A stretch of 64,000 nt of DNA from Aquabacter sp040755535 (lineage in GTDB: Bacteria; Pseudomonadota; Alphaproteobacteria; Rhizobiales; Xanthobacteraceae). The notes under the pieces were generated by a model, which worked only from the letters and a program-made list of their open reading frames with translations, was not told the DNA's origin and did not search any database. The stretch lies in assembly GCA_040755535.1 (NCBI GenBank), contig JBFMAV010000006.1, positions 1 through 64,000 of the forward strand. Direction: 5' to 3'. Position numbers and translations under genes: made by a program. Positions 60,512 through 64,000 of this stretch are shown in pieces. How positions within the stretch are numbered: the first letter of the stretch is position 1; each line of letters begins with the position of its first letter.

Positions 60512-62821
60512 TCACTGCCCGGCGGCGCGTTCGAGATTGGCCTCGTACTGCCCCTTGGCGGAGGCATATTGCTTCGGCCACGCCACCTGCTTCAGGCCGA
60601 TCTTGGCCGCTTCATGCAGCGTCCAGGCGGCGTCGGCCAGATGCGGGCGCGCGACGGCGCACAGGTCGGCGCGGCCCGCAGCGATGATGGAATTGGCGTG
60701 GTCCGCTTCGGAAATGGCACCCACCGCAATGGTGGGAATGCGCACCTCGTTGCGGATCTTGTCCGAGAAGGGCGTCTGGAACAGGCGCCCATAGACCGGC
60801 TTTTCTTCCTTCCACACCTGGCCGGACGAGCAATCGATCAGGTCCGCGCCCGCCTGCTTGAACAGCGCGGCGAAGAGGGCGGCGTCTTCGGGCGTGTTCC
60901 CGCCCTCGGTCCAGTCGTGGCAGGAGAGGCGGACGGAGATGGGCTTGTGCGCCGGCCACACGGCGCGGACGGCGCGGAAGACCTCCAGCGGGAAGCGCGA
61001 CCGGTTCTCGTGGCCCCCGCCATACTCGTCCTCCCGCCGGTTGGTGAGGGGCGAGAGGAAGGAGGAGAGCAGGTAGCCGTGGGCGGCGTGCAGTTCCAGC
61101 CAGTCCACGCCTGCGGCATCGGCGCGGCGGGCGGCGGCAACGAAATCGTTCCGCACCCGGTCCATGTCCGCCCGGTCCATGGCCTTGGGCACCACGCTGT
61201 TCTTCAGATAGGGCAGGGGAGAGGCGGACAGGAGCGGCCAGCCGCCCTCGTCCAGCGGCTGGTCGATGCCGTCCCACGCCCGCTTCGTCGCGCCCTTGCG
61301 GCCGGCATGGCCGAGCTGGCAGGCGACCTTGGCGGACGTGTTCGTATGGACGAAATCCACGAACCGCTTCCAGCCGGCGATCTGCCCGTCTTCCCACAGA
61401 CCGAGGCAGCCGGGGGTGATGCGGGCATCGGGGGAGACACAGGTCATTTCCGCAAACACGAGCCCCGCCCCGCCCATGGCGCGGGCGCCCAGATGAACCA
61501 TGTGGAAATCACCCAGCACGCCGTCCTCAGCCGAATACATGGCCATGGGCGAGACCACGATGCGATTGGGCAAAGTCACGCCGCGCAGCGTGTAGGGCGT
61601 GAACATGGGGGGCAGGACGCGGCCATTGGTGGCGGCGGGCAGGCCGGATTTTTCCGCGAACCAGCGCTCATAGCCTTCCAGCCACGCTTTGTCGCGCAGG
61701 CGCAGGTTTTCGTGGCTGATGCGCTGGGAGCGGGTGAGCATGGAATACATGAACTGCTCGGGCTCGAGGCTGTCCGCATAGCGCCGGCCCACCACCTCGA
61801 ACCATTCCATGGCGTTGCGCGCTGCGTTCTGGATGCGCGCCACATCCACGCGGCGGATCTCCTCATAGCGCGCCAGCACGGCGGGGATCTTGTCCGTGCC
61901 GTGGCCCAGCGTGTCGAACTGGCGGGCCAGTTCGATGGCATCGTCGATGGCGAGCTTGGTGCCCGAACCGATGGCGAAATGCGCGGTGTGCGCGGCATCG
62001 CCCATGAGCACCACATGGGAGCGGCCGTTGAAATGGCTCCACGATCCGCAGATGAGGCGATTGAAGTTCAGCCAGGCCGAGCCGCGCAGGTGGCGGGCAT
62101 TGGTCATCAGGCTGGCGCCGTCCAGCACCTCCTCGAACAGCTTCTCGCAGAAGGTGATGGAGTCGTCCTGATCCAGCTCGCCGAGCTTATGGGCCTGATA
62201 GGCGTCCTCGGTGGTCTCGATGATGAAGGTGGAGGTGTTGGCGTCGAACTTGTAGATGTGCGCCTGGAACCAGCCGTGCGCCGTCTTGCGGAAATCGAAG
62301 GTGAAGGCGTCATAGAGCTTCTTCGTGCCGAGCCAGATATAGCGGTTCGGCCGCACGATCAGGTCCGGCTTGAAGGCCGCCTCGTAGCGGTTGCGGATGC
62401 GCGAATTGATACCGTCAGATGCGATGATGAGATCCGCGTCCGGGAATTCCAGGTCGCTCTCCACGTCCGTCTCGAACACCAGATCCACACCGAGCGCCTC
62501 GCAGCGGCGCTGGAGGATGTTCAGCAATTGTTTGCGGCCAATGCCGACGAAGCCGTGGCCCGTTGTGCGCTGGCGGGTGCCCTTGAACCAGACCTCGATA
62601 TCGTCCCAATGGTTGAAGGCATCCTCGATCTCAGTGGCGGTTTCCGGATCGCACACCCGCATGGCGGCCATGGTGGCGTCCGAGAAAACAACGCCCCAGC
62701 CGAAGGTGTCGTAGGGCTTGTTGCGCTCGACGATTGTGATGGTGTGCTCCGGGTGGAGCTTCTTCATCAGCAGCCCAAAATAGAGCCCTGCCGGCCCGCC
62801 ACCGATGCAGACGATGCGCAT
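60512..62821 (-). CDS. abmA: bifunctional 2-aminobenzoyl-CoA monooxygenase/reductase
   Basis: A 769-residue fusion. The N-terminal half (about 1-395) is a flavin monooxygenase: RIVCIGGGPAGLYFGLLMKK and the late FAD motif LMGDAAHTAHFAIGSG. The C-terminal half (about 405-769) is an Old Yellow Enzyme-type reductase: MFTPYTLRGVTLPNRIVVSP, then ELHAAHGYLLSSFLSPLTN and RRADEYGG-like REDEYGGGHENRSR. This domain pair defines 2-aminobenzoyl-CoA monooxygenase/reductase and the related salicylyl-CoA 5-hydroxylases. The ring is hydroxylated and then reduced without ring cleavage by a dioxygenase. ATG 62821 has SD GGGAGAGG. It is the first gene of the catabolic operon. Confidence 0.9.
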   Translation of the reverse strand: MRIVCIGGGPAGLYFGLLMKKLHPEHTITIVERNKPYDTFGWGVVFSDATMAAMRVCDPETATEIEDAFNHWDDIEVWFKGTRQRTTGHGFVGIGRKQLLNILQRRCEALGVDLVFETDVESDLEFPDADLIIASDGINSRIRNRYEAAFKPDLIVRPNRYIWLGTKKLYDAFTFDFRKTAHGWFQAHIYKFDANTSTFIIETTEDAYQAHKLGELDQDDSITFCEKLFEEVLDGASLMTNARHLRGSAWLNFNRLICGSWSHFNGRSHVVLMGDAAHTAHFAIGSGTKLAIDDAIELARQFDTLGHGTDKIPAVLARYEEIRRVDVARIQNAARNAMEWFEVVGRRYADSLEPEQFMYSMLTRSQRISHENLRLRDKAWLEGYERWFAEKSGLPAATNGRVLPPMFTPYTLRGVTLPNRIVVSPMAMYSAEDGVLGDFHMVHLGARAMGGAGLVFAEMTCVSPDARITPGCLGLWEDGQIAGWKRFVDFVHTNTSAKVACQLGHAGRKGATKRAWDGIDQPLDEGGWPLLSASPLPYLKNSVVPKAMDRADMDRVRNDFVAAARRADAAGVDWLELHAAHGYLLSSFLSPLTNRREDEYGGGHENRSRFPLEVFRAVRAVWPAHKPISVRLSCHDWTEGGNTPEDAALFAALFKQAGADLIDCSSGQVWKEEKPVYGRLFQTPFSDKIRNEVRIPTIAVGAISEADHANSIIAAGRADLCAVARPHLADAAWTLHEAAKIGLKQVAWPKQYASAKGQYEANLERAAGQ

Positions 62822-63158
62822 GGAGACCTCTCCCCTTGATCTTGGTGTGCGATGGACCGATGCCAAATAATTTAAGATTAAAATAGTTGGCCCGTCTCGC
62901 GGCTGTCAAGGGCCGCGAATGAGGTGCCGCTCGCCGTTCGTCGAGCCGCCGAGAATCTTTTGGCTTCAATGACCCAGTCCATATTTTTCGCGCGTGTATC
63001 GCTGCCTCATTTGTGGGCGCTTTCTGGTCAGACATGTTGCTTGACATATAAATAATTTATGTCTGAACTTATGTCGGAACGCCGGCTTTCCGAAGCGCAA
63101 GCGGGCCGGTGCCGATCGACAAGGGCGGCAAACGCCCGATATCCGGAAGGGGAACCAG
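62822..63158. promoter_or_regulatory. divergent control region of catabolic operon and transporter
   Basis: This 337-base gap holds no supported gene. It contains a near-perfect 21-bp palindrome at 63043-63063 (GACATA and TATGTC arms), overlapping the motif TTTATGTCTGAACT (63056-63069) shared with the ligase promoter. A second AT-rich dyad lies at 62863-62890 (CCAA and TTGG ends, TTTAA/TTAAA centre) in front of the minus-strand operon. They probably bind the MarR regulator and overlap the promoters. Confidence 0.6.
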
Positions 63159-64000
63159 ATGCCGTCTTTCCTGAAGTCCAGGCTGTCCGCCGCCTTGCTC
63201 GCCTCTGCGCTCATCGCGCCGTCTCTGGCGCATGCCGATCCGGTGAAGGTGGGCCTCGTCTCCACCCTGTCCGGCCCGTCAGCCGCCCTCGGCGTGCACA
63301 TGCGCGACGGGTTCCTGCTGGCGGTGAAGGAAATGGGCGGCAAGCTCGGCGGGCAACCCACCGAAGTCGTGGTGGTGGATGACGAACTGAAGCCCGACGT
63401 GGCCGTGCAGAAGGTGAAGGGCCTGCTCGACCGCGAGAAGGTGGACGTGGTGGCCGGTGTGGTCTTTTCCAACGTCATGATGGCGGTGCAGAAGCCGGTT
63501 CTTGAAAACGAGACCTTCCTCATTTCCGGCAATGCCGGTCCCTCGCCGCTGGCGGGCAAAGGCTGCTCGCCCTTCTTCTTCGCCGCCTCCTACCAGAACG
63601 ACCAGAACCACGAGGTGATGGGCAAGTATGCGCAGGACAAGGGCTACAAGCGCGTTATCCTGATGACGCCCAATTATCAGGCCGGCAAGGACGCCATGGC
63701 CGGGTTCAAACGCTATTACAAGGGCGAGGTCGTGGAGGAGATCTTCACACCGCTGGGCCAGCTCGATTTCTCGGCGGAACTCGCCAAGATCGCCGCCGCC
63801 AAGCCCGATGCGCTGTTCACTTTCATGCCCGGCGGCATGGGCGTGAACCTCGTGAAGCAGTTTAAGCAGGCGGGGCTGGAGGACAAGATCCCCTTCCTCT
63901 CCGCCTTCACGGTTGACGAGACCACGCTGCCCGCGACCCAGGACGCCGCCCTCGGCCTGCTCTCCGGCGCCGAATGGGCGCCCAATCTCGACACGCCCGA
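63159..64000 (+). CDS. LivK-type ABC transporter substrate-binding protein (3' end outside window)
   Basis: The first 280 codons of a periplasmic binding protein of the branched-chain amino-acid type (Peripla_BP_6). The signal peptide is MPSFLKSRLSAALLASALIA then PSLAHA, cleaved near residue 26. DPVKVGLVSTLSGPSAALG, VVVDDELKPDVAVQKVKGLL and KRVILMTPNYQAGKDA are typical. Related proteins bind aromatic acids in many aryl-CoA clusters, so anthranilate or a relative is the likely ligand. SD GGAAGGGGA precedes ATG 63159. It is divergent from the catabolic operon. The frame is open to the last base of the window. Confidence 0.9.
   Translation, partial: MPSFLKSRLSAALLASALIAPSLAHADPVKVGLVSTLSGPSAALGVHMRDGFLLAVKEMGGKLGGQPTEVVVVDDELKPDVAVQKVKGLLDREKVDVVAGVVFSNVMMAVQKPVLENETFLISGNAGPSPLAGKGCSPFFFAASYQNDQNHEVMGKYAQDKGYKRVILMTPNYQAGKDAMAGFKRYYKGEVVEEIFTPLGQLDFSAELAKIAAAKPDALFTFMPGGMGVNLVKQFKQAGLEDKIPFLSAFTVDETTLPATQDAALGLLSGAEWAPNLDTP

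Overview
This 64-kb window is a GC-rich, densely coded chromosomal segment from an alphaproteobacterium. The gene content points to a soil or plant-associated member of the Hyphomicrobiales, and Xanthobacteraceae-like is my best guess. Supporting features are an acdS/acdR pair, several peptide-type ABC importers, sulfonate and aromatic catabolism, and a giant Gly-rich autotransporter. I see no rRNA, tRNA, CRISPR array, transposase or phage gene. Nearly all of it reads as catabolic and uptake modules, each with its own regulator.

Region by region. 1-1645: a palindromic dispersed repeat, then a tandem glycine riboswitch in front of a DadA-like amino-acid dehydrogenase. 1721-3602: an arsR-arsC-ACR3 arsenic resistance operon with a clear operator. 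3766-5175: an amidase. 5218-18177 (all minus strand): in transcription order an amidohydrolase, a COG0523 (CobW-like) metallochaperone, a Dpp/Opp-type ABC importer, TauR, a TauE-family sulfonate exporter, an IsfD-like reductase and taurine-pyruvate aminotransferase. I read this as uptake and hydrolysis of an amide, followed by use of taurine nitrogen and export of isethionate. 18314-21811: SDR, AraC regulator and divergent MFS transporter. 21968-26711: GntR regulator, an operator palindrome, then two fumarase/aspartase-superfamily lyases flanking a TctC-type binding protein. 27108-31679: a GGDEF-EAL protein, two tandem AraC paralogues and a Gre-like factor. 31761-33397: divergent acdS and acdR.

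33471-41428: a second Dpp/Opp operon with an M20 peptidase and a divergent LysR regulator, followed directly by the second copy of the repeat, inverted relative to the first. 41668-46350: glpR, then glpD-glpK-glpF on the opposite strand. 46670-47350: an Asp/Glu/hydantoin racemase. 47501-53947: a roughly 2150-residue autotransporter. 54253-64000: a CoA-dependent 2-aminobenzoate (anthranilate) pathway with MarR regulator, CoA ligase, RidA-like protein, thioesterase, acyl-CoA dehydrogenase, crotonase, SDR, the fused monooxygenase/reductase, and a LivK-type binding protein cut by the window end.

Functions come from reading motifs and remembered family features; no database search was run. Start codons were chosen by Shine-Dalgarno spacing and by the 1-4 bp stop/start overlaps common in these operons.
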